A stretch of DNA of 64,000 bases from Bacteroidetes bacterium UBA6221 (GCA_002421685.1 DISB01000021.1:62001-126000), one strand, 5' to 3'. Positions 26,053-35,732 are shown, numbered from the stretch's first letter. Notes: generated from the letters alone by a model not told the origin. Made by a program: numbers and translations.

Positions 26053-27003
26053 ATGCCCGTTACATTAGTGATACATGGTGGTGCAGGAAACGTAATTCCT
26101 GCTACGGTAAATGGTAAAGATGCAGAATATACCCAAAGCCTTAAAGCTGCGCTGGATGCAGGATACAAGGTATTGGACGGCGGCGGCGCTGCTATGGATG
26201 CGGTGGTGGCCGCGATAGTCGAACTGGAAAACAACCCTTTGTTCAATGCAGGCAGGGGAGCGGTGTTTACCAAAAAGGGGCTGAACGAAATGGATGCCGC
26301 GCTGATGAACGGTAAGACACTGGAGGCGGGAGCAATAGCCGGCGTGCGTAATATTAAAAACCCCATCATGCTGGCGCGCGAAGTGATGCTGCACTCCAAC
26401 CACGTCTTCCTGAGCGGCAATGGCGCATCTGAATTTGCCTTGACCCGCGGTATAGAAATGGCGCCGGACGAATACTTTTTCAACAAAGAGCGCTACGAGC
26501 AATGGCTGGATATACGTGATAGCGACCATTATCAGCTGGACCATAAGGGAGACAACCTGAAAGGTGGCGATGCCAATCCGGACTATAAATTTGGCACGGT
26601 AGGCGCTGTAGCCTGCGATGCAGACGGCAACCTGGCAGCAGGTACATCTACCGGCGGCATGACCAACAAACGTTTTGGCCGAATAGGCGATAGCCCGGTG
26701 ATAGGGGCCGGTACATATGCCAACAATGCAACCTGCGCCATCAGTTGCACCGGCCACGGCGAGCCCTTCCTGCGTGCCGTAGTGGCGCACGATGTAAGCT
26801 GCCTGATGGAATATAAAGGACTGTCCCTGCAAGAGGCATGTGATATTGTCATTAAAGACAAACTGGTGAAACTCGGCGGTGAGGGCGGACTGATAGCTGT
26901 GGATGGACAGGGCAATGGCCTGTTCTGTTTTAATTCTGCCGGTATGTTCCGCGCTATGCGTAGTAGCCAGGGCAAGGAAGAAGTGGCCTTTTATGGTGCT
27001 TAA
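26053..27003 (+). CDS. iaaA: Isoaspartyl peptidase / L-asparaginase (Ntn hydrolase)
   Basis: 316 residues of the plant-type asparaginase family, made as a precursor that cuts itself before Thr182 (FGTVGAVACD), the new N-terminal nucleophile. Other motifs: HGGAG at 8-12, NAGRGAVF at 65-72, STGGMTNKRFGRIGDSPVIGAGTYA after the cleavage site. It hydrolyses isoaspartyl dipeptides and asparagine. No signal peptide is seen, so it is cytosolic. It starts 32 bp after the phosphoribosyltransferase gene. Confidence 0.9.
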   Translation: MPVTLVIHGGAGNVIPATVNGKDAEYTQSLKAALDAGYKVLDGGGAAMDAVVAAIVELENNPLFNAGRGAVFTKKGLNEMDAALMNGKTLEAGAIAGVRNIKNPIMLAREVMLHSNHVFLSGNGASEFALTRGIEMAPDEYFFNKERYEQWLDIRDSDHYQLDHKGDNLKGGDANPDYKFGTVGAVACDADGNLAAGTSTGGMTNKRFGRIGDSPVIGAGTYANNATCAISCTGHGEPFLRAVVAHDVSCLMEYKGLSLQEACDIVIKDKLVKLGGEGGLIAVDGQGNGLFCFNSAGMFRAMRSSQGKEEVAFYGA

Positions 27004-27012
27004 ATAAGTTGT

Positions 27013-27486
27013 ATGAATAAGCTGATCATCACATTATGTATCATGCTGCTGGGTACTGTATCATTTGCCCAGCCCACGGAAGTGCAGGCGAAGAAATTGT
27101 CAGGCTACTTTTTCAGCGGAAGCGATGCCATGCTGAAAGATGGCCCCAACTGCTTTGTGATCACCAAACCGCAGGAGTTTGAAAAGTTCTTCGGAAAGGG
27201 CAGGGCCGATACGCCGCATTTCAGCAAAGAGTGGATGCTGGTACTTATTATGCCGGCCACCAAAAAAGATATACAACTCGAATTCAACCGCATATCTATG
27301 AAGGCGGGTACTTTCGTAGAAGTGTATTGCGACTTCAACAAGCTGCGTGGCAAAATGCTGACCTACGAAACCAACCCCATAGCTGTCTGTACCATTCCAA
27401 AATTTGAAAAAGTGAAGACCATCAATTTCTACGAAGAGCGGAAAAAAGGATTGGAATTGGTGACTTCGGTAGAAGTGAAACGTTAG
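27013..27486 (+). CDS. Secreted hypothetical protein
   Basis: 157 residues with a signal peptide (IITLCIMLLGTVSFAQ). The mature part is a compact alpha/beta domain without recognised motifs (FFGKGRADTPHFSKEW, MPATKKDIQLEF). It follows the asparaginase by 9 bp and is likely in its operon. Its stop codon overlaps the stop of the convergent truA, so the two genes share their ends with no room for a terminator. Confidence 0.65.
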   Translation: MNKLIITLCIMLLGTVSFAQPTEVQAKKLSGYFFSGSDAMLKDGPNCFVITKPQEFEKFFGKGRADTPHFSKEWMLVLIMPATKKDIQLEFNRISMKAGTFVEVYCDFNKLRGKMLTYETNPIAVCTIPKFEKVKTINFYEERKKGLELVTSVEVKR

Positions 27487-28250
27487 TTCTTTATTTCAGT
27501 CAGCGCACCCTCGGGATAGCTGATGTCTTCCAGGTACAGGCCAAAGCCCGGCACGCTGAAATCGGCCAGTGTGCAATCTTTGGCATCTATGATATCTCTT
27601 AGCTGTGCTATGGACATCTTACTTCTTGCCACCTGCAACTGCGTACCCACAAGGCCGCGTACCATCCCCCGCAGGAAACGGTTGCCCCGCACTACGTAAT
27701 GTAGCTCGTCCCGGTGCTCTTCCCAATGCGAGTCGGTCAGCCGGCAAATGAAAGTCCTGCTTTGGGTATTTCGCTTTGAAAAGGTCTCGAAATGCTCGTA
27801 TGCAGGAAATATAGCTGCGGCCTCATGTAGTGCTGCTATATCTATCTTGTAGGGATAGTACAAAGCTCTTTGAAATCTGAATGGGTCTTTTTGCCAGTAG
27901 ATGCGGTACCTGTATTGCCGGGCAGTGGCTGCAAAGCGGCAGTTCAGTTCCGGGTCATTGGCCAGGTACATTCTGCTTATGGCTATGGTTGGCGGCAGTA
28001 TGGCATTCATCTTGTAAATGAACTTGCCGGTAAGTTCCTGCTCTGTATCGAAATGATAGAAGTTGCACAGGGCATGAACGCCCTCATCGGTCCGGCTGGC
28101 CCCGAAGGATGAGACTTCTGTCCTGAGCAGTGTAGACAATGCCTTATTGATGGCCAGTTGCACTGTAGGTGTCTCGCCCTGTATCTGCGAGCCATGAAAA
28201 GCCAGTCCGTCATATTTTACCGAGAGGAAATACCTTGCCATCTTTGTCAA
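27483..28250 (-). CDS. truA: tRNA pseudouridine synthase A
   Basis: 255 residues. Makes pseudouridine at positions 38-40 of tRNA anticodon arms. Catalytic Asp55 is in ASRTDEGVHA, followed by HFDTEQE, YRYRIYW and the C-terminal RGNRFLRGMVRGLVGTQLQVA, all family motifs. Length matches the family. Either MTKMARYFLSVKYDG or the internal Met4 may be the start. Stop codons overlap with the convergent upstream gene. Confidence 0.92.
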   Translation of the reverse strand: MTKMARYFLSVKYDGLAFHGSQIQGETPTVQLAINKALSTLLRTEVSSFGASRTDEGVHALCNFYHFDTEQELTGKFIYKMNAILPPTIAISRMYLANDPELNCRFAATARQYRYRIYWQKDPFRFQRALYYPYKIDIAALHEAAAIFPAYEHFETFSKRNTQSRTFICRLTDSHWEEHRDELHYVVRGNRFLRGMVRGLVGTQLQVARSKMSIAQLRDIIDAKDCTLADFSVPGFGLYLEDISYPEGALTEIKN

Positions 28251-28282
28251 TCAGCCTGCAATAATAAGCAAATACTGTGGCA

Positions 28283-29302
28283 TCATTGTTTCGCCCGCTT
28301 CATCCTCTTTTCCAGTTGCCAGCCGACGAGGGCAAAGGACGCAGCAAGTATCATGAAGAAGATGCCCTTGTTAGTAGTGTTCCAGAAGTATTCAAAGTAC
28401 CGGCTGTACAAGTTGAGGAGGATAAAGATGATACCAAAGTCGCGGGTCACGTCGTCGTTGTACCTGATGCCCAATATGAGTGCGGCAATAGATACGATAG
28501 CAAGTACTATGGCGTAGCCTACTACCTGCACCTGGCGCACCTGCTCCCATTCTTCCCAGCGGCCGTAATTGCCGAATATTGACAGGCCCCAAAGCCCGGT
28601 GAAGAAGATGAGCAGGCCCATTACATAGGTCTGTCTTTGCGAGAAACGTAATGGCCGGATGATGTTTTGCAGGAAAGCCAGGCCGATGACCAATACGCCA
28701 AAAATCGTGAAACGCATAGGGTAGTTCATGCCCAGGAAGAGGTTACTTTCATTTTGGCGCCACTCGCTGTAAGAGCCATACAGGCCCATAACAGCCAGTA
28801 TGCCTGCCAGCCACAGCGCCCTCGATTTAAAAAAAGCGCCTAAAGAAAGGACGATAATAGCTGTGGCCGCCAGCACGCCTGTATACTGCGGCCCAAAGCC
28901 GATGTCTTTGCAATAGTACACCAGTCCCGACACTACCACCAGGCCGCCGAGCACCATGTACACCTCATATACCAGCGAGTTGATCGACTTCCTCTTCCGG
29001 GAAAGATATACAAACCAGGCTATGGCTATCAACGTGCAGGCTATGGCTATGATTAGGTTGCCCACATCAAAATAGCGCCTTATCTTCTCCAGCAACTTAT
29101 CGTCGATGAAGATAGCGCCAAAGGCCAATAGGGTACAAGCGATGGCAATAATAAAGAAGTACTGGGCCACCTGGCCATGCACCTTTTTCAGCGATATGGT
29201 CTTGCGTAGTTCATCGGCTTTCTCTGTCGTGAGCATTTCCTGGCTTTCCCATTCGCTGATGGCTGCTTCCAGTATTTCTTTTTCTTTTTTGTCCAGTTCC
29301 AT
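28283..29302 (-). CDS. DUF2157-like multi-spanning membrane protein
   Basis: 339 residues: a soluble helical N-terminus (about 1-40, KEKEILEAAISEWESQEMLT), like the DUF2157 start, then nine or ten membrane helices up to residue 330, and a basic C-terminus (EKRMKRAKQ). Function unknown; DUF2157 proteins are predicted membrane proteins with no settled role. It lies between truA and the serine hydrolase gene on the same strand. Confidence 0.65.
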   Translation of the reverse strand: MELDKKEKEILEAAISEWESQEMLTTEKADELRKTISLKKVHGQVAQYFFIIAIACTLLAFGAIFIDDKLLEKIRRYFDVGNLIIAIACTLIAIAWFVYLSRKRKSINSLVYEVYMVLGGLVVVSGLVYYCKDIGFGPQYTGVLAATAIIVLSLGAFFKSRALWLAGILAVMGLYGSYSEWRQNESNLFLGMNYPMRFTIFGVLVIGLAFLQNIIRPLRFSQRQTYVMGLLIFFTGLWGLSIFGNYGRWEEWEQVRQVQVVGYAIVLAIVSIAALILGIRYNDDVTRDFGIIFILLNLYSRYFEYFWNTTNKGIFFMILAASFALVGWQLEKRMKRAKQ

Positions 29303-29373
29303 ATTCGCGGTGTGTTGCAGGATGAGGTTAAAGATTATACCATCAGGAGCAATTACAATGCCATAATCGTCTG

Positions 29374-30438
29374 TTATTGATCGTTCAATATCTTCAGTAT
29401 GTTGTCCCTCGCGCCGTTGCGGTTGGTAAGGATGGCCAGTTCGAAACTGTTCATATTCATGGCTAGTTTATCAACATCCTGCATTTTCAGGTTATTGAAG
29501 AAATATGCCAGCTCAGTTGTTTCGCCGGTGGTTGTGGTGGCATATATCGCCTTGGTCAGCACCCAAAGGGTAGAGCCGCCTTTCATACCGGCATGTTTCA
29601 GCCATTGCTGGTTGGCAGGGTTGTCCATCAGGCGTTCCATAACGACTGCCAGGTGTTTCTGTGTTGCCTCGTCAAAAAACGTCCTGCTGTTTATTTTCTG
29701 CAGCAAGGACACATAGTCTTTCGGTGTGGCTGCAGGCAGGCGGTCGCTCCACACCTTTTGCGCTTCAAGGGAGAGCCCTTGTATTGCGTTTTTATAGCCG
29801 GGGTCGGTCTTTAGTTTATCATGTTCTTCATACGACCGGGCTATGTATTCTTCCATGGGCATATTTCCAATGTCCGCCGCTTCTTTGCCGCTGATGATGC
29901 CCAGGCTGCCAACCAGGTAATATAGCTTATCGTGGTTTTCCAGCCCCAACTGTAGGAGCCTTTTATTTACATTGTCCACACCCAGCAGGTCCAGCAGGTA
30001 TTCGGTATTGGCATTGGAACTGAAATCTATCATTCCTTTGGCGACTTCCTCAAGTGCCACCTTTCCATTCTTGATCCGGGTACGTTTCTGCATGTATTCC
30101 AGCCATGTGGGGTGTGCGTCTCCATCGGTATTGGGTATGTAGTATTTATCCAGTTCGGCGGTATCTACCAGCGCGGAAGGGTTAATTTTGCCGCTTGCAG
30201 CCTGCGCTGCATATTCTATCGCAACTATGATCTTAGCGGTACTTGCCAGCGGTGATTTCCTGTCAGCATTGATATCGGCCAATACTTTGCCGTTCTGTAC
30301 CAGGTAAATGGCGCCCTTGTCGGGATTGTTTTTGATGAATTCGGCAATAACATCGCTTCCTCCCTGCTGGGCGGATATTTTGCCTGCAAAGCCTTGCAGA
30401 ATAGCGGTAACGGTGAGTATAATACGTATCAGTTTCAT
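29374..30438 (-). CDS. Class A beta-lactamase-fold serine hydrolase
   Basis: 354 residues with a signal peptide ending SAQ (about 23). It has the serine hydrolase triad pattern: Ser66-x-x-Lys69 (STAK), an SxN-type motif in FSSNAN (about 139-141) and KGG in HAGMKGGSTLW (about 280). No Omega-loop Glu motif (ExxLN) is evident, so it is better called a class A-like hydrolase or PBP-related enzyme than a proven beta-lactamase. It acts in the periplasm. The neighbours give no hint. Confidence 0.7.
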   Translation of the reverse strand: MKLIRIILTVTAILQGFAGKISAQQGGSDVIAEFIKNNPDKGAIYLVQNGKVLADINADRKSPLASTAKIIVAIEYAAQAASGKINPSALVDTAELDKYYIPNTDGDAHPTWLEYMQKRTRIKNGKVALEEVAKGMIDFSSNANTEYLLDLLGVDNVNKRLLQLGLENHDKLYYLVGSLGIISGKEAADIGNMPMEEYIARSYEEHDKLKTDPGYKNAIQGLSLEAQKVWSDRLPAATPKDYVSLLQKINSRTFFDEATQKHLAVVMERLMDNPANQQWLKHAGMKGGSTLWVLTKAIYATTTTGETTELAYFFNNLKMQDVDKLAMNMNSFELAILTNRNGARDNILKILNDQ

Positions 30439-30505
30439 TGCTGAAAGATAAGAAATCGCAGGAATATGGTTATGTCTAAAGAAGCTATATCCGGAAACAG
30501 ATTGC

Positions 30506-32311
30506 CTATTGGTCTCCCACCGGCACCTGTATTGTTACTACAGTCCCCTTGCCCGGGGCTGAGTCCCATTCTATCGTGCCTTTGAGGTAATGGATGCGGG
30601 TCTGCATATTTTTCAGGCCGATACCCTTGGTTTCGACTTTTGTATCGAACCCACGGCCATTGTCCTCTATGGTGACGCTGATACCCTCGTCATCCTTTAT
30701 CAAAGTAATATCCAAAGTATTGGCCCCGGAGTGTTTGATAACGTTATTCACACATTCCTGTATGACGCGGTACAATACTGTTTCCACATTTGATGGTAAC
30801 CGGTCGTTGATCCCATCAGTATAAAGCGAAACTTCCAATGCCCGCTCATCGATCTTTTGTATGAATTCCCGGATAGCGGAAACGAGCCCCGATTTTAACA
30901 GGGCATTGGGCATGATATTGTGGGACACCGTTCTCACTTCTTTACAGCTATCGTCCACCAACGATAGCGCTTTATCAAAAGCCAGCTTCCGGCGCTCATC
31001 GCCAAATTCTATTTCATTGGATATCAGCGAAAGGTTCATCCGTGCCGCACTCATCAGTTGACCCACTCCGTCATGCAGGTCGCTTGCTATCCGCTTACGT
31101 TCATTCTCTTCAGCTTCCAGCACAGCTTGTGTGGCCAGTTCCTGTTCGCGCATTATGGCCTTCTGCAGTTTAGCCTGCTGCGCCAGTCTATACCGGCGAT
31201 AGTAAGAATAGCCGAGTAAACCCGCTAAAATAAGTACACCAGAGATACCGCCGATAATATAGTTTTTGCTCCTGAGCTCCGATTGCTGCAACGCGATTTG
31301 CTGTTCCTTCTTTTCGGTTTCGTATTTGGTTTGCAATTCAGATACCTGGTGGGATGTTTCTTCGCTAATAAGCGTGTCCTTCAAAGCGGCCGATGCCCTT
31401 ATTGAAAGTATCGCACCGCTGTAATCTCCTGATTTTTCCTGGATAGAGGATTTTATCTTCATTACTTCAATACGCTCGCGCAACAGGTTTTCCTGTTTAG
31501 TTATCATGTCGGCCGTATCTATATGTGCAAGGGCCATTTGCAGTTTGCCTAACTCTGAATAAACCCTGGCTAATTGCATATGGGACAAGCTCATACCATA
31601 TTTGTCATCATTAGCTTTGTCGTAAGACAAACACCGCATAAAGTTATGCAGGGCAGAGTCATATCGTTTATGCGTAAGATGGATGTCACCCAGGTTAGTC
31701 AGGGCGGTGGCCAGAGCTCCTGGATTATTTATCTTTTCCGCGTAGAGCAGAGCATTCCGATAACTCATCAGTGCAGAGTCGTAGTTTCCGGTTTCATTAT
31801 AGACCGTACCCATGTTATTGTACGTGAAGGAAATAGCATCATCTCTACCTGCTTTGTGTGCAAACTGATTAGCTTTTCGGTAATAGGTTAGCGCTTCTTC
31901 CCACCGCTGCATTTGTTTATATACAAGACCAATGTCGTTGTAGGTTACAGCCAGGCCGCTGTAGTTGTTACTTTTCTCTTTGATATTTAATGCCTGCAGG
32001 TGGTATTTTAGTGCTGTTTCGAAGTTTCCCTCATGTTTTTCCCTGGCGCCAAGTACTGAATATGACTCAGCCAACACCTCGTCGTTCCTATACTTTTTAG
32101 CCAACTTTATTGCTTCGAGTGTATAAAGTCTGCTGCTGTCCCCGGATATGCGCAGGTATTTTTTCCCGATGAAATAGTTGATGTAAGCCCTATCTGTGTC
32201 GTGGGCCGATGACAATGCTTTTACCAGGCTATCAATGCCGGCACGTTGCGCACTCACATGTTGTGGCAGTAGTAAAACAACAACAACTATTGCAATCAGA
32301 ATTTTTCGCAT
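30506..32311 (-). CDS. TPR-containing sensor histidine kinase (HisKA_3)
   Basis: 601 residues: signal peptide or first helix (IAIVVVVLLLPQHVSAQ), periplasmic tetratricopeptide repeats (about 40-300, such as AVTYNDIGLVYKQMQRWEEALTYYRKA-type units), a helical linker, one membrane helix (about 350-370, YIIGGISGVLILAGLLGYSYY), then the dimerisation/phosphorylation domain with His413 in SDLHDGVGQ and a HATPase_c domain (NNVIKHSGA, DNGRGF, GIGLKNMQTRI). It belongs to the LytS/NarX-like HisKA_3 class, whose partners are LuxR-type response regulators. No such regulator is adjacent here, so it is an orphan in this window. Confidence 0.88.
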   Translation of the reverse strand: MRKILIAIVVVVLLLPQHVSAQRAGIDSLVKALSSAHDTDRAYINYFIGKKYLRISGDSSRLYTLEAIKLAKKYRNDEVLAESYSVLGAREKHEGNFETALKYHLQALNIKEKSNNYSGLAVTYNDIGLVYKQMQRWEEALTYYRKANQFAHKAGRDDAISFTYNNMGTVYNETGNYDSALMSYRNALLYAEKINNPGALATALTNLGDIHLTHKRYDSALHNFMRCLSYDKANDDKYGMSLSHMQLARVYSELGKLQMALAHIDTADMITKQENLLRERIEVMKIKSSIQEKSGDYSGAILSIRASAALKDTLISEETSHQVSELQTKYETEKKEQQIALQQSELRSKNYIIGGISGVLILAGLLGYSYYRRYRLAQQAKLQKAIMREQELATQAVLEAEENERKRIASDLHDGVGQLMSAARMNLSLISNEIEFGDERRKLAFDKALSLVDDSCKEVRTVSHNIMPNALLKSGLVSAIREFIQKIDERALEVSLYTDGINDRLPSNVETVLYRVIQECVNNVIKHSGANTLDITLIKDDEGISVTIEDNGRGFDTKVETKGIGLKNMQTRIHYLKGTIEWDSAPGKGTVVTIQVPVGDQ

Positions 32312-32378
32312 GGGTATAATTGCATCGACAAGATAAAGCTTCGTTGGTACTATTTTATCAGTGCCAGTGGGTATAATG

Positions 32379-32732
32379 CTATTTCATTACTCCCAGGTGT
32401 GTATGCTTAAACCCGGTAAACTGCTTTAGCCCGAACCCGAATATCCTGTCGAAACTGGCATGCCCGAATAGAATAAGCCCAACAAGCAATATATAGTCGT
32501 TTTGCAGACCAAGTCCTGTAATAATAACCACAATCGCAATTCCCTTGTGGTGGAAAAGATTATATGTAATTGCGCCTGGTTTGTTACCGGCCAGGTAGCC
32601 GGCTATGCCTATGTCGGGTGCGAAAAATAATAACAGGTACACCCACCAACTCAATGACAGGTCAAGCAGACTGATAATGTAAATTGCTCCTGCCGTCATT
32701 GCCAGTTCTTCCAGTTGAATTAGTCGTTTCAT
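32379..32732 (-). CDS. DUF4260 family membrane protein
   Basis: 117 residues with four predicted hydrophobic helices. DUF4260 landmarks are YLLLFFAPDIGIAGYLAGN, YNLFHHKGIAIVV and GHASFDRIFGFGLK. The frame can be extended to 32783 with a GTG start that abuts the Crp gene, but the ATG before KRLIQLEE (32732) fits family length better. Function unknown. It follows the Crp-type regulator on the same strand and may be its target. Confidence 0.7.
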   Translation of the reverse strand: MKRLIQLEELAMTAGAIYIISLLDLSLSWWVYLLLFFAPDIGIAGYLAGNKPGAITYNLFHHKGIAIVVIITGLGLQNDYILLVGLILFGHASFDRIFGFGLKQFTGFKHTHLGVMK

Positions 32733-32801
32733 TCTTCCTTGCATTTGTTGAACCAAAGGTCGGTTGGAAACAGAGGCGCCCACTTGATATAGGTCAAGAA
32801 A

Positions 32802-33371
32802 TCAGCCCAATTGCTTTTTGCGCAGGCGGCTAAGGGTCTCGGGCGTCATGCCGAGCATCGATGCCAGGTATTGGAGGGGTACCTGGTTAAATAGATCGGG
32901 TTGTAGTTCAAACAGTTTGTTATAACGCTCCTCTGCGGTCATGAACAGGTGGCTATTCACCCGCTCCTCCAGAATGATGAAGCATTTGGCAATAAACAGC
33001 TTTTCTAAACGGTGCCATTCAGGTATGGTATTCCCCAGGGCATCGTAATCCCTTTTTTCAATCGTGTATAGCTCGCAGTCTGTAAGCGCCTGCAGGTTCC
33101 AGCGGGCAGGGGTGTTAAAGATGAAGGAGGCGAGGTCTGTAACAAAATAGCCTTTAGTGGATATCCACTGGGTTACTTCCTTTTCTTCTACCGTAGCATA
33201 TATACGCACCAGCCCCGACTGTATAAACGCGAGTTGGTTGCATTGCCGCCCCTGTTTCAGCAGGTAGTCGCCTTTGTTTACCTGCTTGAAGTGAAACTTT
33301 GACGCTATCGCTGAAAGGTCTTCGCTTTTTACATCGAAATAGGTTTGTATATATTGTTGCAGGTCTGTCAT
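32802..33371 (-). CDS. Crp/Fnr family transcriptional regulator
   Basis: 189 residues. An N-terminal cyclic-nucleotide-binding-like domain (about 1-120; GDYLLKQGRQCNQLAFIQSGLVRIY) is followed by a dimerisation helix and a C-terminal helix-turn-helix (about 165-187, PLQYLASMLGMTPETLSRLRKK). No Fe-S cysteines are present, and the phosphate-binding Arg/Glu pattern of cAMP binders is not evident. Its start overlaps the stop of the erythromycin-esterase-like gene by 4 bp, so the two are coupled and it may control that operon. Confidence 0.85.
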   Translation of the reverse strand: MTDLQQYIQTYFDVKSEDLSAIASKFHFKQVNKGDYLLKQGRQCNQLAFIQSGLVRIYATVEEKEVTQWISTKGYFVTDLASFIFNTPARWNLQALTDCELYTIEKRDYDALGNTIPEWHRLEKLFIAKCFIILEERVNSHLFMTAEERYNKLFELQPDLFNQVPLQYLASMLGMTPETLSRLRKKQLG

Positions 33372-34708
33372 TTCTTCGTTAGCCCTTCAACATATTTAGT
33401 GTAGCTTTCTATCGGAACAGAAGCAGTGGTTTTATCCAGGAAAATGGTAGCGTCGAATGCCTCTTTTAGTTTCAGCGTAAAATAGAATTCTTCTTCCTTA
33501 CCGGGCCAGTACGCGGCCCCTATCAACTTAGTTTTGGTAGGGCCGGATAGAAAACCATTTACTTCCGGGCTGATAGAGGCTGTGGTATAATCTATAAATA
33601 ATATGGGCATCCCGGCCTGTGCAAATATATAGTTACTGGTATGCTTTCTTGTTTTTGTAATAGAAAACTCCTTCATCCTGTAACTCATCTTGGTATTTTC
33701 AGAAATGAACCAGGCTTCTTTTGACCTGAAGTTACCTGTGTTGAAATCAAAGCTTATTGCATAATATTTATTGCCGTAAATATTATGCAGAAAATATCCC
33801 ATCATGTTATAGGACATCTGTTCACTCATCTTGCTTTTAGAGATGTGGGCGTTATGCGCCCATAATACTATTTTGTCCGTATTTTCAAACCCGGTTATCC
33901 AGTTTATATTAGCTGCCATGCAACTGTCGCGATACCCATCCGGTGAGAGCTGGTTAGCAATAGCCTGGACCAATATACTAATGAGTTGTTCGTGTTGCAG
34001 GTATTCTTTCATGGACGTATTCCGGACATATTCATCTTTATAAGTTGACGCGTAGTCGTATAGTTTTTGCACCTGGACTAAAAACGAATATTGACGTGCA
34101 GAATCCGCAAGCGATATATATCCTTTGTTGGCTGCCAGAGAGTCCAACAGTACTTTGAATTCACTGTAATCTATAGCCAGTTTTTCCAGGCTTTCTTTCA
34201 CTGCTTTCGCGGCTCCCATGGCATATTGCATATCAAATCCAGTGAACTTTATTTTTTCATCCTCAGGGCGGTTGATATTATAACTACGCATCCATCGTAT
34301 CATATCCAGCACCTCCACCGTGTTCCATGTCCAGAAGTAGATACCTCTTAATGATGTTTCAGGATCTCCTTTACCATGCATCACGTAGTCGTTTATTGCT
34401 ATGCATTCCGGTAAATTTGCTTCGATAGCAAATATTTTGTAGTTCATTTCTTCCACCAGGTATTTTACTATCCGGTGTTTCATTGTGAACATTTCTTTAG
34501 TACCATGTGTAGCTTCGCCCAGGCCGATAACGGTTTTGTCTTTCAATACATCTTTCAGGAAAGCGAGATCGGAATTGTCAGATAGCGGTGTAGCGGTGGC
34601 TATAGGATGTGCATGCTGTTTTATTGCTTTTATGAGTTCTTTATTCTGTGCTCTTGATTGTATAGTCAGGAACATGGTTATAACCGCAAGTATAACAAGA
34701 CGTAGCAT
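33368..34708 (-). CDS. Erythromycin esterase family protein
   Basis: 446 residues with a signal peptide (LVILAVITMFLTIQSRA). Catalytic-type motifs are present: GLGEATHGTKEMFTMKHRIV, FAIEANLPE, and WAHNAHISK, as in EreA/EreB-like hydrolases that open macrolide lactones. Chromosomal relatives in Bacteroidota mostly have unknown substrates, so resistance should not be assumed. It is exported and translationally coupled to a Crp-type regulator downstream. Confidence 0.8.
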   Translation of the reverse strand: MLRLVILAVITMFLTIQSRAQNKELIKAIKQHAHPIATATPLSDNSDLAFLKDVLKDKTVIGLGEATHGTKEMFTMKHRIVKYLVEEMNYKIFAIEANLPECIAINDYVMHGKGDPETSLRGIYFWTWNTVEVLDMIRWMRSYNINRPEDEKIKFTGFDMQYAMGAAKAVKESLEKLAIDYSEFKVLLDSLAANKGYISLADSARQYSFLVQVQKLYDYASTYKDEYVRNTSMKEYLQHEQLISILVQAIANQLSPDGYRDSCMAANINWITGFENTDKIVLWAHNAHISKSKMSEQMSYNMMGYFLHNIYGNKYYAISFDFNTGNFRSKEAWFISENTKMSYRMKEFSITKTRKHTSNYIFAQAGMPILFIDYTTASISPEVNGFLSGPTKTKLIGAAYWPGKEEEFYFTLKLKEAFDATIFLDKTTASVPIESYTKYVEGLTKK

Positions 34709-34722
34709 ACATTAAAAATAAG

Positions 34723-34751
34723 AAAAGCCTCGCGTTATACACGAGGCTTTT
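34723..34751. terminator. Terminator after trxB
   Basis: A 10-bp stem (34723-34732 with 34742-34751) flanked by A/T runs, between trxB (ends 34767, minus strand) and the start of the esterase gene. It works for trxB on the minus strand. Confidence 0.8.
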
Positions 34752-34766
34752 ACAAATTATTCATTA

Positions 34767-35732
34767 TTAAGCATTCGCATGTTGTTCTGCTGCCGCATGT
34801 TCCATTGCGCCCAGGTAACGTTCGGTATCCAGTGCAGCCATACAACCGCTACCGGCGGCAGTTACAGCCTGGCGGTATATCTTGTCCTGCACGTCGCCGC
34901 AGGCAAATACGCCTTCGATATTGGTTTTGGACGTACCGGGTATGGTTTTGATATAACCGGCTTCGTCCATGTCTATCACCCCTTTAAACAGGTCTGAATT
35001 AGGCTTGTGGCCTATTGCCACAAAGAACGCGCCCACCGGTATCGTCGTCTCTTCGTTGGTCTGATTGTTCACTATTGTTACGCCCGTTACTTTGTTGTCG
35101 CCCAGCACCTCTTTTGTTTCAGAATTCCAGTAAACCTTGATGTTCCGTGTATTCATCACCCTGTCCTGCATTATTTTGCTGGCGCGCATTTCTTCGCGGC
35201 GCACTATCATGTGCACTGTGCTGCAGAGTTTGGAAAGATATAGCGCTTCTTCGGCGGCAGTATCACCTGCACCAACTATAGCTACTTCCTGTCCTTTGAA
35301 GAAGAAGCCGTCGCACACGGCACAGGCGGATACGCCATGGCCGTTCAGGCGCTGTTCTGATTCGATATTCAGCCATTTGGCCGATGCACCGGTGGCTATT
35401 ATTAACGCATCCGTTTCTATCCATTTTTCTTCGTCTATCTCTATGCGGAAGGGGCGTTTGGAAAGGTCGGCTTTGGTAGCATATCCCCAGCGGATGTCGG
35501 CCCCCATACGGGCTGCCTGCTTTTCAAAATCCACCATCATCTGGGGGCCCATAATGCCCTCGGGGTACCCGGGATAGTTTTCCACGTCGGTAGTGATGGT
35601 AAGCTGGCCACCGGGTTGCAGGCCCTGGTACAACACGGGATTCAGTCCTGCACGGGCGGCATAGATAGCAGCCGTGTATCCTGCGGGTCCTGAGCCAATT
35701 ATCAAACAATGTACTTTTTCTGTTTCAGCCAT
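34767..35732 (-). CDS. trxB: Thioredoxin-disulfide reductase
   Basis: 321 residues, low-Mr type. The FAD-binding IIGSGPAGYTAA is near residues 11-22, the redox pair Cys137-Ala-Val-Cys140 is in SACAVCDGFFF, the NADPH-binding VGAGDTAAEEA is near 150, and the second FAD motif GVFACGDVQD is near 287. It transfers electrons from NADPH to thioredoxin. No thioredoxin gene is adjacent. Confidence 0.95.
   Translation of the reverse strand: MAETEKVHCLIIGSGPAGYTAAIYAARAGLNPVLYQGLQPGGQLTITTDVENYPGYPEGIMGPQMMVDFEKQAARMGADIRWGYATKADLSKRPFRIEIDEEKWIETDALIIATGASAKWLNIESEQRLNGHGVSACAVCDGFFFKGQEVAIVGAGDTAAEEALYLSKLCSTVHMIVRREEMRASKIMQDRVMNTRNIKVYWNSETKEVLGDNKVTGVTIVNNQTNEETTIPVGAFFVAIGHKPNSDLFKGVIDMDEAGYIKTIPGTSKTNIEGVFACGDVQDKIYRQAVTAAGSGCMAALDTERYLGAMEHAAAEQHANA

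Noticed and set aside
29374..30438. Calling the serine hydrolase an antibiotic-resistance beta-lactamase
   Set aside because: STAK and KGG motifs are present but the Omega-loop Glu motif is not evident, and no resistance context exists.
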